Of a DNA stretch of 24,618 bases, positions 1 through 7,188 are shown piece by piece; the stretch's first letter is position 1, and every line of letters begins with the position of its first letter. Where the stretch lies: the NCBI GenBank assembly GCA_035689185.1, contig DASSLY010000006.1, forward strand, positions 1 to 24,618, given 5' to 3'. This DNA is from DASSLY01 sp035689185 (GTDB lineage Bacteria > Actinomycetota > Actinomycetes > Actinomycetales > Dermatophilaceae). The translations under genes were made by a program, and so were the position numbers. Below the pieces are notes generated by a model. It made no database searches, was not told where the DNA came from, and worked only from the letters and a program-made list of their open reading frames with translations.

Positions 1-1
1 A

Positions 2-436
2 TTCAAGAGGCGCATGGTCGAGGAGGGCACCGCCCATGCGGCGCTCGTCGTACGCGACGGCGAGGACGGCGAGGAGGCGATCGCCTGGGCGGAGTACGGA
101 ACCCCGGCCGAGCTGCCCGACATCCACCACAGCAAGCAGTATCTCGAGGAGCAGGACCTCGAGCCCGACTACCGGATCACCTGCATCTTCGTTGACAGGC
201 GGTTCCGCCAGCACGGTCTGGTGACCGTCGCCCTGGAGGGTGCGCTCGCGCTGATCGCGCAGGCGGGCGGCGGCGTCGTCGAGGGCTACCCGCACATCCC
301 GGGAGAGCGGCGGCTGTCCTCGTCGTTCCTCTACAACGGCACGAAGGCCGTCTACGAGCGCGCCGGCTTCGACTTCATCCGGCCCAAGGGACTGAAGAAC
401 ACGGTGATGCGCCGGAGCGTGGCCCCGTCGCGTTAG
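2..436 (+). CDS. GNAT-family N-acetyltransferase, 3' part only
   Basis: The reading frame is open through the left edge of the window, so the true start lies outside; the Met at base 14 need not be the start. What is visible is the C-terminal part of a GNAT fold. The CoA-binding strand/loop region reads CIFVDRRFRQHGL, a version of the R-x-x-G-x-G/A pyrophosphate loop. A long helix ALALIAQAGGGVVEGYP follows, then the C-terminal strand block KAVYERAGFDFIRPKG, where GNATs usually carry a Y-x-x-x-G-F motif. The family transfers acetyl from acetyl-CoA to an amine; the substrate cannot be read from the sequence. The gene ends in TAG and no gene follows closely downstream. I am sure of the superfamily and not of the role. 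Confidence 0.8.
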   Translation, partial: FKRRMVEEGTAHAALVVRDGEDGEEAIAWAEYGTPAELPDIHHSKQYLEEQDLEPDYRITCIFVDRRFRQHGLVTVALEGALALIAQAGGGVVEGYPHIPGERRLSSSFLYNGTKAVYERAGFDFIRPKGLKNTVMRRSVAPSR

Positions 437-649
437 CTACCGGATCCTCTGGCCGCACTGCGACCGCGCGGATCGCGGCATGGCCGGGCGCCCCGCCCCG
501 CCCCAACAGCGGATCCGGTTGTTCGTTCACGTCGACCGTGGGGTCGGCTCGGCAGCCAGCTGTGGCGACGGATCCCGAACGGGTGTCGGCAGGACGGGGT
601 CTGCCTCGCGGGTCCCGGCGTCGTCACGACTGACGACACGGAGCACCGG
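437..649. other. Gene-poor stretch with a distant inverted repeat
   Basis: I see no convincing gene here; the open frames have Arg/Pro/Ser-rich translations typical of antisense or noncoding GC-rich DNA. ACCGGATCC (439-447) and its complement GGATCCGGT (511-519) form a 9-bp inverted repeat around a 63-bp spacer. It may be chance or a degenerate structure. It sits between the acetyltransferase end and the broken IclR gene. Confidence 0.3.
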
Positions 650-960
650 ATGGAGGCCGAAGACATCCTCTACGTCGGGGCGTGGACGCGCCGGGTCGCC
701 CTCGCGGGGGGAGGACCATCTTCCTGGTGTCCATGCCGGCACACCGCTCCATGCCGACGATCCTCATCCCGCGCCAGGCGGCGGACGTCGTGCAGGTCGG
801 GGACGACGCTGCGGCGAGCATGTCCGCCACGGCTTTCGAGATCGACCAGAAGCGCGTCCAGCAGGTCGCGCCGCTGGTGGTGGCCGCGGCACGCGAGGTC
901 TCCCAGGCGCTGGGCTACCGTGCGAGCGCGGACCCCGGTGGCGCCCACCGGGCTCGGTAG
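650..960 (+). pseudogene. Decayed C-terminal remnant of an IclR-type regulator
   Basis: The frame ending in TAG at 958-960 translates at its end to SATAFEIDQKRVQQVAPLVV followed by AAAREVSQALGYR. This is the pattern of the last helices of an IclR effector-binding domain, where a hydrophobic 'S-x-x-A/P-F-x-(I/M)-D-x-x-R' strand leads into a long helix ending in 'I/V-S-x-x-L-G-Y'. Upstream in the same frame LVSMPAHRSMPTIL resembles the 'R-L-P-A-H-x-T-A-L-G-K' segment. In another frame from base 650, EAEDILYVGAWTRR resembles the 'D-x-V-L-Y-V' strand that precedes it. The N-terminal winged helix is missing and the parts lie in different frames with internal material lost. I infer a regulator gene broken by deletion and frameshift. 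Chance similarity of the short upstream pieces cannot be excluded. Confidence 0.4.
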
Positions 961-1129
961 CCGGTGTCCGTGTCACGTCCCCGAACCGTCGATGTATGCC
1001 GTGCCAAATGGGCGCGCTTCCGGACTTCTTCGAGGAAGCGCCGGCCACGGTCTCGCCCCCAAAGCAGTGCCCCTGTCCCGGGCGGACGGAACCGATGGGC
1101 GACACGGGAGCCCTCGACACGGCTTGCTC

Positions 1130-1152
1130 ACGCCGGTTCCCACGGCTGGCGT
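1130..1152 (-). terminator. Possible small terminator hairpin after the cupin gene
   Basis: ACGCCGG (1130-1136) pairs with CTGGCGT (1146-1152), with one G-T wobble and a 9-nt loop, directly at the stop codon of the minus-strand cupin gene. There is no U-tract. It is weak evidence in such GC-rich DNA. The remaining bases 961-1129 show no gene. Confidence 0.25.
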
Positions 1153-1490
1153 CAGGCGCCGAGCCAGACCGTGAGGAGTACCAGGCAGTCGGTGAGAGCG
1201 GTCACGGAGTGGCGCTCGGGGGGAATCTCCACGAGGCACCCGGCCTCCACGACCCACTCCGTGTCCCCGGAGCGCAGCCGCGCCCGGCCGCGCAGGACGT
1301 GGAAGGTCGCTGCGGCTGGTGAGTCGTGCTCACCGAGCTCGCCACCTTCGCCGAGTGCCATCAACACGGCCCGTTGCCTGGGTCCGGTGACGACGAGCCG
1401 GGACACGCGCCGGTGCGGTGAGGCCTTGGCCTGGTCGAGCAGTTCGGCGCCCAGCGCCGCCAGGTCGGTGATCTCTGCGTGGGTCGCCAT
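1152..1490 (-). CDS. Small cupin-domain protein
   Basis: This is a 112-aa single cupin barrel. The core reads GELGEHDSPAAATFHVLRGR (H55, H64), followed by the turn VEAGCLVEIPPERHSV (H94), matching the two cupin motifs in spacing. The usual HxH...E of motif 1 is reduced, with H55 and H64 as the candidate ligands, so metal binding is uncertain. Three Met codons lie close together. I chose the ATG at 1490 because GGGAG sits five bases upstream; starts at 1493 or 1502 have worse spacing. It lies about 95 bases downstream of the NarK-like gene on the same strand and is probably co-transcribed, so a sensor or accessory role in the same response is plausible. Substrate unknown. Confidence 0.75.
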   Translation of the reverse strand: MATHAEITDLAALGAELLDQAKASPHRRVSRLVVTGPRQRAVLMALGEGGELGEHDSPAAATFHVLRGRARLRSGDTEWVVEAGCLVEIPPERHSVTALTDCLVLLTVWLGA

Positions 1491-1586
1491 CATCGCTCCC
1501 ATCCTCCGGCGTGGTGCCGGCCGCCGTCACGGGCGCTCACTGTCGGTGGTCGGGAACGGGTGGGCATGTCAAGGCCGGGGCGCACC

Positions 1587-2840
1587 TCATGCACGCGCCG
1601 CACGCAACGCGGTGGCGCGCACAATGGTCGCGCTCAGCACGAGGCAGCCGGCGGCCACGAGGGCCAGCAGGGCAAGGCCCAGACCGTACGAGCCGCGGCT
1701 GCTGTAGACCGCGCCCATGACCAGCGGCGGGACGAACCCGCCGAGGCCGCCGGCCGCCCCGACGAGACCGGTGACGGCACCGACCTGCGCCGCGGGCGCC
1801 GAGCGGGCCACCAGGGCGAAGGTCGCGCCGCTGCCGGCGCCGAGAGCGGCAGCCATGCTCAGGAAGGCGATGGTGCCCAGCGGGACGAGGTCGGGGGTGG
1901 TGGCTTGGACCGCGGCGCCGGTGGCGACCACCGCGAACACCCCGCCGAGGACGGCGATCGGGCCGATGCGGTCGGACAGCCACCCGCCGAACGGTCGCAT
2001 GACCACCGCCAGGAGGACGAAGCCGGCCATCCGGTTCGCGGCGTCCGCCTGCTCCAGTCCGTATGCCGTGCGCAGGTAGGCGGGCAGGTACACCGAGAAC
2101 GCGACGTAGCCGCCGAACGCCACCGCATACAGGATGCAGGCCTGCCAGGCGATCGGCAGCCGAGCCGCGGCGGCCAGGCGAGTGGCGACCGAGGCCGTCG
2201 GCACCACGCGGCCCGGGGCGTCCCGCAGCAGCACCCGGGCCAGCACGGCATACCCGGCGAGCACGGCCGCGGTGATGAGGAACGGGGCAGGCGCGCCGAC
2301 GTTCTTGACGAGGGTGACCGTGGTGAGCGCGCTGATCGCGGTCCCACCCATCCCGGCCCCGAAGACCCCGATCGCGAAGCCGCGCCGCTCGGGCGGGAAC
2401 CAGGCGTTGACGAAGGGCACCCCGATCGCGAACGTGGTGCCGCCGATCCCGAGGAAGAACCCGCCGATGAGCAACCAGGTCAGCGAGGACTGGCCGACCA
2501 GGCCGATGAAGAGCACGGGCACGATGGTCGCCAGCGACACGATGGGGAACATGGTCCGGCCGCCGTAGCGATCGGTGAGGGCACCGACCGGGATGCGTCC
2601 CAGGGAACCCACGACGACCGGCACCGCCACGAGCAGGGCCTGTTGTGAGCCGCTCAGAGCGAGCAGTTCCTTGTAGCGCGGGCCGAGCGGGCTCAGCAGC
2701 GCCCAGGCCCAGAAGTTCACGGCGAACCCCAGCGTGGCCAGCGCCAGCATCAGCACCGGCTGCCCGCGTCGTGCGTCCTCGACCGGTGCAGCGGGGCCGG
2801 CCTGGCCCTGGCCAGGTGGCCGGTTCTGCGTCCTGCTCAT
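1587..2840 (-). CDS. NarK-like major facilitator (nitrate/nitrite porter family)
   Basis: This 417-aa protein has about 12 hydrophobic segments. It carries the MFS loop GALTDRYGGR after helix 2 and the NNP-family features: arginine in helix 2 (VVGSLGRIPVGAL) and arginine in helix 8 (VVMRPFGGWLSDR), the two positions that bind nitrate in E. coli NarK. A glycine-rich helix 5 stretch (GIGGTTFAIGVPFVNAWFPP) and helix 11 (AVTGLVGAAGGLGGF) match the two nitrate signatures. The helix-5 signature ends in GVFGAGMGG and lacks the usual asparagines, so the transported anion could differ. Start: ATG with GGAG six bases upstream. Its upstream region carries a DevR/DosR-like box at 2947-2964; in M. tuberculosis narK2 belongs to the DosR regulon. 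It may import nitrate or export nitrite under low oxygen. Confidence 0.8.
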   Translation of the reverse strand: MSRTQNRPPGQGQAGPAAPVEDARRGQPVLMLALATLGFAVNFWAWALLSPLGPRYKELLALSGSQQALLVAVPVVVGSLGRIPVGALTDRYGGRTMFPIVSLATIVPVLFIGLVGQSSLTWLLIGGFFLGIGGTTFAIGVPFVNAWFPPERRGFAIGVFGAGMGGTAISALTTVTLVKNVGAPAPFLITAAVLAGYAVLARVLLRDAPGRVVPTASVATRLAAAARLPIAWQACILYAVAFGGYVAFSVYLPAYLRTAYGLEQADAANRMAGFVLLAVVMRPFGGWLSDRIGPIAVLGGVFAVVATGAAVQATTPDLVPLGTIAFLSMAAALGAGSGATFALVARSAPAAQVGAVTGLVGAAGGLGGFVPPLVMGAVYSSRGSYGLGLALLALVAAGCLVLSATIVRATALRAARA

Positions 2841-2946
2841 CTCGCTCCTACCGCGTCAGGTCCGTTGACCGCCAGCGTGTGCACCGGATCGACATGACCC
2901 GCACGGACGCCCAGGAGCAACGATGCGGCCACGCCGCGTGCCGGAA

Positions 2947-2964
2947 CAGGGACCAACGGCCCTG
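2947..2964 (-). promoter_or_regulatory. DevR/DosR-like box upstream of the NarK-like gene
   Basis: CAGGGACCAACGGCCCTG is an imperfect palindrome (7-bp arms with one mismatch). It fits the GGGAC-x-x-x-x-G-x-CCC architecture of DevR/DosR-type response-regulator sites. It lies 107 bases upstream of the start codon of the minus-strand transporter and is nearly identical to the element at 3481-3497, which supports real function over chance. Confidence 0.55.
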
Positions 2965-2981
2965 TCAGCCCAGGACTGACC

Positions 2982-2995
2982 GGCGACCGGTCGCC
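2982..2995. promoter_or_regulatory. Perfect 14-bp palindrome in the NarK upstream region
   Basis: GGCGACCGGTCGCC is a perfect palindrome, 17 bases beyond the DevR-like box and 19 bases after the stop of the minus-strand membrane protein gene (stop at 3015-3017). It could be an operator or a short terminator element; the lack of a loop argues against a simple terminator. Confidence 0.35.
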
Positions 2996-3014
2996 CTCGG
3001 AGGCCGGCGAACGG

Positions 3015-3446
3015 CTAGCGTGTCGGTGGCTGCCGCAAGGCGTGACGGCCAAGGAGCACCATGACCAAGCCGTAGCCGGCACTGGCCGGCTGCATCCAGG
3101 AATAGGTCCGGATGATCGCGATCTCCACGGCGATCCACCCGATCAGGGCCAGACCGGCGGCGACCGACCACGCTCCCGTGCTGGGTGAGCCGCGCCACGC
3201 GGAAACCATCACGATCGTCATGGGGACCGCCACGGCCACGAACAGGGCAAGGCCAGCGACCTGGAGACTCTGCCACGGCAGACGCGCCGTGATGGTCGAC
3301 CCGAGGTCGATCCCGCCACCGGCCAGGCCCACGGCCCCGGCGAGGCCCCAGAACGCCATGAACGCCGCCACCGCGGCATGAGTCCGATGACGCGTGCGAA
3401 GAGGGACAACGGAGCTGGTGGTGCGTGTGTCCGTACCGGTGTTCAT
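3015..3446 (-). CDS. Four-helix integral membrane protein, function unknown
   Basis: This 143-aa protein has a basic N-terminal tail of about 24 residues rich in Thr and Arg, then four hydrophobic segments at roughly residues 25-45, 60-83, 90-111 and 120-137. It resembles small actinobacterial membrane proteins of unknown role that contain a W-I-A/V-V-E/Q-x-A-I-I segment and an S-W-M/L-Q-P motif (here GWIAVEIAIIRTYSWMQP). The ATG at 3446 has no strong ribosome binding site. A DevR/DosR-like box lies only 35 bases upstream of the start, so expression under hypoxia or NO is likely. The NarK-like gene follows on the same strand after a 174-base gap with its own box. Confidence 0.7.
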   Translation of the reverse strand: MNTGTDTRTTSSVVPLRTRHRTHAAVAAFMAFWGLAGAVGLAGGGIDLGSTITARLPWQSLQVAGLALFVAVAVPMTIVMVSAWRGSPSTGAWSVAAGLALIGWIAVEIAIIRTYSWMQPASAGYGLVMVLLGRHALRQPPTR

Positions 3447-3480
3447 GGGTTCAGGCTGGCGCTGCCCGACAGGTCGAGCG

Positions 3481-3497
3481 CAGGGCCTATGGTCCCG
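3481..3497 (-). promoter_or_regulatory. DevR/DosR-like box upstream of the membrane protein
   Basis: Read on the minus strand this is CGGGACCATAGGCCCTG. It differs from the 2947-2964 element in only two of the sixteen positions from GGGACC to CCTG. It lies 35 bases upstream of the 3446 start, a normal activator distance. Confidence 0.6.
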
Positions 3498-3515
3498 CTG
3501 CCAATGCCAGGAGCG

Positions 3516-3917
3516 TCACGGCTCCCGGTCGTCCAGCAGGCGCTGGTGCAGCTCGGTGGTGAGCAGGTGGATGGCTCGGGTGATGTCGGTGTTGGTCTTC
3601 AGCTCGATCTCCTGCTCGATGAAGTCGTGGTCCGCCTTGGCCTGTTGGAACGCCGCCTGCCGGTTCTGCCCGATCATGACGAACGTGGACAGGAAGATCG
3701 CCTCGAGCGATACGACGAGGGTGAGCCTGGGCCACGGGTCGCGCTCGAGCAGGAGCATCCAGACCGCGAACACGGCGACGTGGATGTAGACGAACCTCAT
3801 CGACCCGGCGAAGGCCGTGATCGCGTCCGCGATCCGCAGCTGGACGTTGCGCGTCCGGTGCTCGGTCTGTGCTTGCACGACCGGATGCTGTTGGCTCTCG
3901 CTGACCCGACTGGTCAT
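3516..3917 (-). CDS. DUF1003 membrane protein
   Basis: This 133-aa protein matches DUF1003. It has a hydrophilic N-terminus (residues 1-30), then IADAITAFAGSMRFVYIHVA leading into the first membrane helix and VWMLLL. A second helix follows in LTLVVSLEAIFLSTFVMIGQ, then the family hallmark QNRQAAFQQAKADHDF and a C-terminal helix rich in E, K and T. The family is membrane-bound with unknown biochemical function. The open frame extends further upstream, but its translation there is low-complexity. I chose the ATG at 3917 because AAGGAG sits six bases upstream, almost the same signal as at the NarK-like gene. It lies 95 bases downstream of the antiporter and may be in the same transcript. Confidence 0.8.
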   Translation of the reverse strand: MTSRVSESQQHPVVQAQTEHRTRNVQLRIADAITAFAGSMRFVYIHVAVFAVWMLLLERDPWPRLTLVVSLEAIFLSTFVMIGQNRQAAFQQAKADHDFIEQEIELKTNTDITRAIHLLTTELHQRLLDDREP

Positions 3918-4012
3918 CTCGCTCCTTCGCGCGTTGCGGCTCTGGCCGGGCACGGTGACACCGCACGTGCCGTCGCCCAGTCTGTCCCCTGAGCCGCGAC
4001 GGAACGCCGCCG

Positions 4013-5212
4013 TCAACGTGTCGTAGGCCGATCCAGCAGCACTGGCTGGTGCGACGGTCGCGGCAGCAACGTGAGCGCCACCGCGGGAAAGACGAGCACG
4101 GACACCAGGCCGGCGGCGACCAGCCCCGCGGCTGTCGCCGGGTCCAGCAGGCGCATCCGGATCCCGATCTCGCTTGCCGCGAGCAGGAAGGGCAGCGAGG
4201 TCGACTGGAGCAACGCGACGGCGACCAGTTCCCGGCGGGTCAGCTCGCGGCGGAAGGCCCACGCCGGCAGCCCCCGGACGACGGCCAGCGCGACCAGGAA
4301 CCCCGGCACGGCGGCCAGCGCGGCCGGATGTTCGACCAGGCCGTCGAGGTCCAGGGTCAGCCCGCTCGTCACGAAGAACACCGGCACCAGCAAGCCATAG
4401 CCGACTGCCTGGATCTTCACCGGGTAGAGCGGGTGGCTGCGTTCGGGCTCCGGGTCCAGAGCGCGGACCAGCAGCCCGGCCAGGAACGCGCCGAGAATCG
4501 CCTCGAAGCCCAGCGACTGGGCCGCGAGCGCGAGCCCGGCGACCAGCAGGACCGTCAGCCGGACCCGGATCTGTGCGCTGGTGTCGGCCAGCCGCACGAC
4601 CAGCCCGGTGAGCCGCACCGAGTGCTCGACCCCGACGACGGCGAGGGCGACGACGCCGAGCGCGCAGAGCAACAGGACGAGCAGCAGCAGCCTCCCCGGC
4701 AACGGGACGTCACTGCCGGCCAGGCCAACAGACAGCAGCACCACCGCTGCGACCTCACCCGCCGACGCCCCGGCAACGGTCAGCTGCCCCACCGGCCGGG
4801 CCAGCGCGCCGGCGTCGGCCAGCACCGGCACCACCAGCCCGAGCGAGGTCGCCAACAGGGCCACCCCGAGCAAGACGGCCCCCCCGACACCCAGCGCGAG
4901 GAGCACGAGGACCACGGCGAGCGCGGCGACGGCGGAGATCCCCAGCGGGAGCGCGACGCTGCGGCCGAGCGTTCCCCGGAACCGCCGAAGGTCCACCTCC
5001 GAGCCGGCGAGGAACGGCAGGAACGACAGGCCGAGTAGCGCGAGCGCCCGCACCGTGGCATCAGGGGCGACCCAGGCCAGCACGGACGGCCCCAGGACGA
5101 CGCCGGCGAGGATCTCCAGCAGCGGACCGGGCAGCCGCAGGCCCGGCAGCAGGCCCAGCGCCAGCGGCACCCCCGCGGCCACGGCGAGCACGGATACCAG
5201 CCCGGCCGACAT
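4013..5212 (-). CDS. CPA2-type cation/proton antiporter (Na_H_Exchanger family)
   Basis: This 399-aa, very hydrophobic protein has about 11-12 predicted helices. Family marks include LAGVVLGPSVLAW after the first helices, LSFLPFLAGSEVDLRRFR, and AILGAFLAGLLVRAL with VFFVTSGLTLDLDGL in the second half. In CPA2 proteins these become 'G-x-x-x-G-P' and 'F-F-x-x-x-G'. At the ion-binding helix the usual Asp pair is replaced: TVAGASAGEVAAVVLL has one Glu, so ion specificity may differ. There is no RCK/TrkA-N domain after the membrane part. The start is ATG at 5212, one base after the TGA of the Rieske-ThDP gene (TGA-C-ATG), so translation should be coupled; a longer frame from 5431 overlaps that gene and is not the start. 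Likely role: proton or cation balance paired with the oxidase upstream. Confidence 0.85.
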   Translation of the reverse strand: MSAGLVSVLAVAAGVPLALGLLPGLRLPGPLLEILAGVVLGPSVLAWVAPDATVRALALLGLSFLPFLAGSEVDLRRFRGTLGRSVALPLGISAVAALAVVLVLLALGVGGAVLLGVALLATSLGLVVPVLADAGALARPVGQLTVAGASAGEVAAVVLLSVGLAGSDVPLPGRLLLLVLLLCALGVVALAVVGVEHSVRLTGLVVRLADTSAQIRVRLTVLLVAGLALAAQSLGFEAILGAFLAGLLVRALDPEPERSHPLYPVKIQAVGYGLLVPVFFVTSGLTLDLDGLVEHPAALAAVPGFLVALAVVRGLPAWAFRRELTRRELVAVALLQSTSLPFLLAASEIGIRMRLLDPATAAGLVAAGLVSVLVFPAVALTLLPRPSHQPVLLDRPTTR

Positions 5213-5213
5213 G

Positions 5214-7154
5214 TCAGACCAGGTCCACGTCGGCGTGCACGTGAAGCAGGGCCGGTCCGTCCACGGCGAACAGCTCGCGCATGCCGACGTCGAGCTCCGC
5301 TGACCGCCGAACCGGTATGCCGGTCGCGCCGCACAGGCGGGCGTACTCGGCGAAGTCGGGGTTGACCAGCGAGGTCTGCCACACCGGCAGCTGGCCGGCC
5401 AGCTGCTCCTTGCTGATCTTGCCCAGGGCACCGTTGTCGAGCAGCACGTGCTTGACCGGGATGGCGTACTTGACCGCGGTGGTCAGCTCGGCAAGGTACT
5501 GGCCGAAGCCGCCGTCGCCGGTGACCGCGACCACCGGCCGCGAGGGGTCTGCCGCCCACGCGCCCATGGCGGCCGGGTACCCGAAGCCGATCGAGCCGAG
5601 GTAGCCGGACATGAGGACCGGCTGTCCGGCGCTCTCGAAGTAGCGGCCGAAGGAGTAGGCGTGGTTGCCCACGTCGACAGCGATCACCGCCTCGGCCGGG
5701 CAGTGGGCGCCCAGGGCGGCGAACACCGCGGCACTGGACACGCCGCGCCCGCGGTCGTCCCGGGCGCGACGGGCCTTCTCCGCCCGCCAGATCGCCCAGC
5801 GGGCGGCCACGTCGGACCGTTGGTCGACGGCGGCCGGGTCGACCAACGAGTCGGTCAGCTGTCGCAGGGTCACCGCCGCGTCCGCGAGCAGCCCGACCTC
5901 GACCGAGTGGAACCGGCCGATGGCCGTTGCGGCGTCGTCCACCTGGATGATCGGCTTGTATGCCGCGACCCCGGTGTGGTTGGAGAAGGACGCGCCGACC
6001 ACGAGCAGCAGGTCGGCCTCGTTCATCAGCCAGGACGCGACGGGCGTGCCGGACCGGCCGAGCACGCCGGCGCCCAACGGATGAGTGTCGGGCAGCAACC
6101 CCTTGGCCCGGAACGTGGTGAGCACCGGCGCGCCGAGCTGCTCGGCCAGGACGCGCACCTCCTCGGCGGCGCCGCGGGCGCCCTGTCCGACGATGATGAC
6201 CGGCCGGCGCGCAGAACGCAGCCGCCTGCTCGCGGTCTCGAGCAGGTCGGGTGGTGCGGCGACGGCGTGGTCGGCCAGGCGACCGGCGGGAACGCCGGGG
6301 GAGGCGTCCGACGGCAGGTCCTGCACCTCGTCCGGCAGCACCAAGTGGGCCACGCCCCGCCCGTCCACGGCGTGCTTGACGGCGGTCCCGGCCAGCTCGC
6401 CATGGTCGGACCCGGCGTGCACGGTGACGGTGGAGATCGACACGTCCCGAAAGACTGCCGACAGGTCCACGTCCTGGAACGCGCCCCGGCCCAGCACCTT
6501 CGAGGGCACCTGCCCGGAGATGGCGAGCACCGGCGCGCCGTCCAGCTTCGCGTCATACAGGCCGGTCAGCAGGTTGGTCGAGCCCGGACCGGCGATGGCG
6601 AAGCACGCCGCCGGCCGGCCGGCGAGCTTGCCGTAGGCCGACGCAGCGAACGCCGCCGCTCCCTCGTGCCGGATACCGATGTAGCGCAGCTGGCCGCGGT
6701 CCTCGGCGCGCCGCAGCGCCTCGGCGAAGCCGAGGTTGGAGTGGCCCACCATGCCGAAGACCGTGTCGACGCCCCAGGCCACCAACGTCTCGACCAGCAC
6801 GTCGGACACGCTGCGCGGGCGTTCGACGACGTCTGGTAGCGCGACATACACCCCGTCGTCGCGTTGCTCGACCGGGTAGGCGACGGGCGCGTCGGAGAAG
6901 CCTGCCGGCGGCCGACCCGTCAGCGGGTCGTAGTCGTAGCCGTGCCAGGGGCAGCGCAGCAGGCCCCCCTCGATGGAGCCCTCCCCGAGCGGGCCGCCCT
7001 GGTGCGGGCAGTGGTTGTCCAGCGCCCCGACGCGGCCGCCGCACCGGGTCAGCGCGACGCTGCGGCCGTCGAGGACCGCGGTCTGCACCCGGCCCTCCTC
7101 CGGCGTCTCGTCGACCTTGTGCCAGCGCATCCTCAGACCATCGGCCTCGGCCAT
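5214..7154 (-). CDS. Rieske [2Fe-2S] - ThDP enzyme fusion, pyruvate-oxidase-like
   Basis: This 646-aa protein has two parts. Residues 1-107 form a Rieske domain: C49-P-H51 and C68-P-W-H71, separated by 16 residues, are the four cluster ligands. Residues 112-646 form a complete three-domain ThDP enzyme. The PYR domain has GVDTVFGMVGHSN and catalytic Glu164 (IRHEGAAAFAASAYG). The middle domain begins around 300 (PVIIVGQGARG). The PP domain has the GDG of ThDP/Mg binding at 546-548 and Asn574. The segment GRGAFQDVDLSAVF resembles the pyruvate oxidase (PoxB) region 'FQE...LF'. No PoxB-like C-terminal lipid-binding tail is present. I chose ATG 7154 (GGGAG six bases upstream) over a TTG at 7187. 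A Rieske domain could pass electrons from the flavin or be structural; substrate (pyruvate or another 2-oxo acid) is inferred. Confidence 0.85.
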   Translation of the reverse strand: MAEADGLRMRWHKVDETPEEGRVQTAVLDGRSVALTRCGGRVGALDNHCPHQGGPLGEGSIEGGLLRCPWHGYDYDPLTGRPPAGFSDAPVAYPVEQRDDGVYVALPDVVERPRSVSDVLVETLVAWGVDTVFGMVGHSNLGFAEALRRAEDRGQLRYIGIRHEGAAAFAASAYGKLAGRPAACFAIAGPGSTNLLTGLYDAKLDGAPVLAISGQVPSKVLGRGAFQDVDLSAVFRDVSISTVTVHAGSDHGELAGTAVKHAVDGRGVAHLVLPDEVQDLPSDASPGVPAGRLADHAVAAPPDLLETASRRLRSARRPVIIVGQGARGAAEEVRVLAEQLGAPVLTTFRAKGLLPDTHPLGAGVLGRSGTPVASWLMNEADLLLVVGASFSNHTGVAAYKPIIQVDDAATAIGRFHSVEVGLLADAAVTLRQLTDSLVDPAAVDQRSDVAARWAIWRAEKARRARDDRGRGVSSAAVFAALGAHCPAEAVIAVDVGNHAYSFGRYFESAGQPVLMSGYLGSIGFGYPAAMGAWAADPSRPVVAVTGDGGFGQYLAELTTAVKYAIPVKHVLLDNGALGKISKEQLAGQLPVWQTSLVNPDFAEYARLCGATGIPVRRSAELDVGMRELFAVDGPALLHVHADVDLV

Positions 7155-7167
7155 GTAACACTCCCGG

Positions 7168-7188
7168 CTTGTCGCGACACCAGACAAG
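7168..7188. promoter_or_regulatory. Nested palindrome in the divergent promoter region
   Basis: CTTGTC (7168-7173) and GACAAG (7183-7188) form an inverted repeat; overlapping its left arm is a perfect 10-bp palindrome TGTCGCGACA (7170-7179). TGTAAC (7154-7159) and GTTACA (7216-7221) are a wider inverted pair in the same region. The 79-base gap separates the Rieske-ThDP gene from the divergent gene at 7234, so an operator controlling either gene is plausible. Confidence 0.4.

Noticed and set aside
480..1322. 280-codon plus-strand frame
   Set aside because: Low-complexity translation; it runs through the IclR remnant in another frame and antisense into the cupin gene.
1479..2648. 389-codon plus-strand frame opposite the NarK-like gene
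   Set aside because: Antisense shadow with Arg/Gly/Asp/His-rich composition; the minus strand has clear membrane helices.
5213..5431. N-terminal extension of the antiporter frame
   Set aside because: It overlaps the end of the Rieske-ThDP gene out of frame with low-complexity sequence; the ATG one base after the stop is the natural start.
7155..7187. TTG start extending the Rieske-ThDP protein by 11 residues
   Set aside because: No ribosome binding site; ATG 7154 has GGGAG at good spacing and matches the start of the Rieske fold.
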